A program made the translations under genes and the position numbers. 60,658 bases of DNA from Clostridia bacterium (GTDB lineage Bacteria > Bacillota > Clostridia > TANB77 > CAG-508). The notes below the pieces were generated by a model that saw only the letters and a list, made by a program, of their open reading frames with translations, searched no databases and was not told the origin of the DNA. This document shows positions 60,519 to 60,658 of the stretch, piece by piece. The stretch is from the NCBI GenBank assembly GCA_017479865.1, contig JAFVBS010000016.1, positions 1 through 60,658 of the forward strand, written 5' to 3'. Position 1 is the stretch's first letter. Each line of letters begins with the position of its first letter.

Positions 60519-60658
60519 TTATTCCCTCAGCAAACTAAACCACTTCAAATACACCGCCTCAATCATGTGAAATGTGCTATTTTTTTCTACCGTAGTTTCA
60601 GCAATAATATTCACACTGGCAATTTCCTTTCCATCCAAAGTGTAGGTGATTTTTCCTA
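60519..60658 (-). CDS. D-alanyl-D-alanine carboxypeptidase (DacA-like), C-terminal end only
   Basis: The right edge of the window cuts this gene. The visible 45 codons read GKITYTLDGKEIASVNIIAE, then VEKNSTFHMIEAVYLKWFSL and LRE stop, the C-terminal beta domain end of PBP5-type carboxypeptidase. It is nearly identical to the remnant at 56456-56986. A strong terminator follows. The catalytic domain lies beyond the window. Confidence 0.85.
   Translation of the reverse strand, partial: GKITYTLDGKEIASVNIIAETTVEKNSTFHMIEAVYLKWFSLLRE

Overview
The window is a low-GC (visibly AT-rich) chromosome segment from a Gram-positive bacterium of the class Clostridia, most likely an uncultured, gut-type lineage. 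The support is the gene content: a SUF operon in the order sufCBDSU, the S10-spc-alpha ribosomal superoperon running into secG-rnr, hrcA-grpE-dnaK-dnaJ under a CIRCE operator, spore genes (gerA-type germinant receptor, spoIIM next to xerD), AGGAGG-type ribosome binding sites and sigma-A promoters with TTGACA/TATAAT boxes. I cannot name the species from sequence alone.

Layout. 1-6550: tRNA-Gly, a DUF5662 gene, the SUF iron-sulfur operon and a divergent Hfq-like gene. 6600-26600: a long ribosomal superoperon (rpsJ to rplQ, then secG and rnr) with a structured leader, an unknown coiled-coil gene wedged between rplW and rplB, no rpmD, and many intergenic palindromic elements. 26588-30831 (minus strand): a gerA-type receptor operon in which the AB and AC genes are frameshifted, plus an unlisted small membrane protein. 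31142-36009: TM2/DUF2752 membrane proteins, then a secreted glucosaminidase with a degenerate dockerin beside a membrane-anchored cohesin-like protein. 36114-41443: tRNA-Thr and the heat-shock operon, with two CIRCE-type operators and a nonsense codon in dnaJ. 41698-50860: a transporter, alpha-glucan phosphorylase, two unknown genes, endonuclease Q, a frameshifted spoIIM, xerD and a radical-SAM protein. 51016-60658: an accessory region with a YtrA-type regulator/ABC operon, an ECF sigma/anti-sigma pair, a broken rhuM, a methyltransferase, a REP-associated transposase between inverted REP hairpins, a decayed carboxypeptidase duplicate, and a glycosyltransferase-hydrolase fusion.

The most unusual signal is a set of long intergenic imperfect palindromes (about 120-230 bp). 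They sit tightly behind stop codons and fall into families with conserved loop sequences. Their paired arms differ from copy to copy yet still base-pair inside each copy. The clearest case is a pair of ~180-bp elements at 5542-5724 and 30946-31124. A second family occupies four gaps in the ribosomal operon, and a smaller ~75-nt hairpin family precedes rpsQ, rplN and rpsD. This is the covariation expected of a structured RNA or DNA element, or of an inverted-repeat element whose arms are repeatedly homogenised.

A second theme is gene decay. gerAB, gerAC and spoIIM each carry a frameshift and dnaJ carries an in-frame TGA. Either this lineage is losing sporulation or the assembly contains errors; read-level data would decide.
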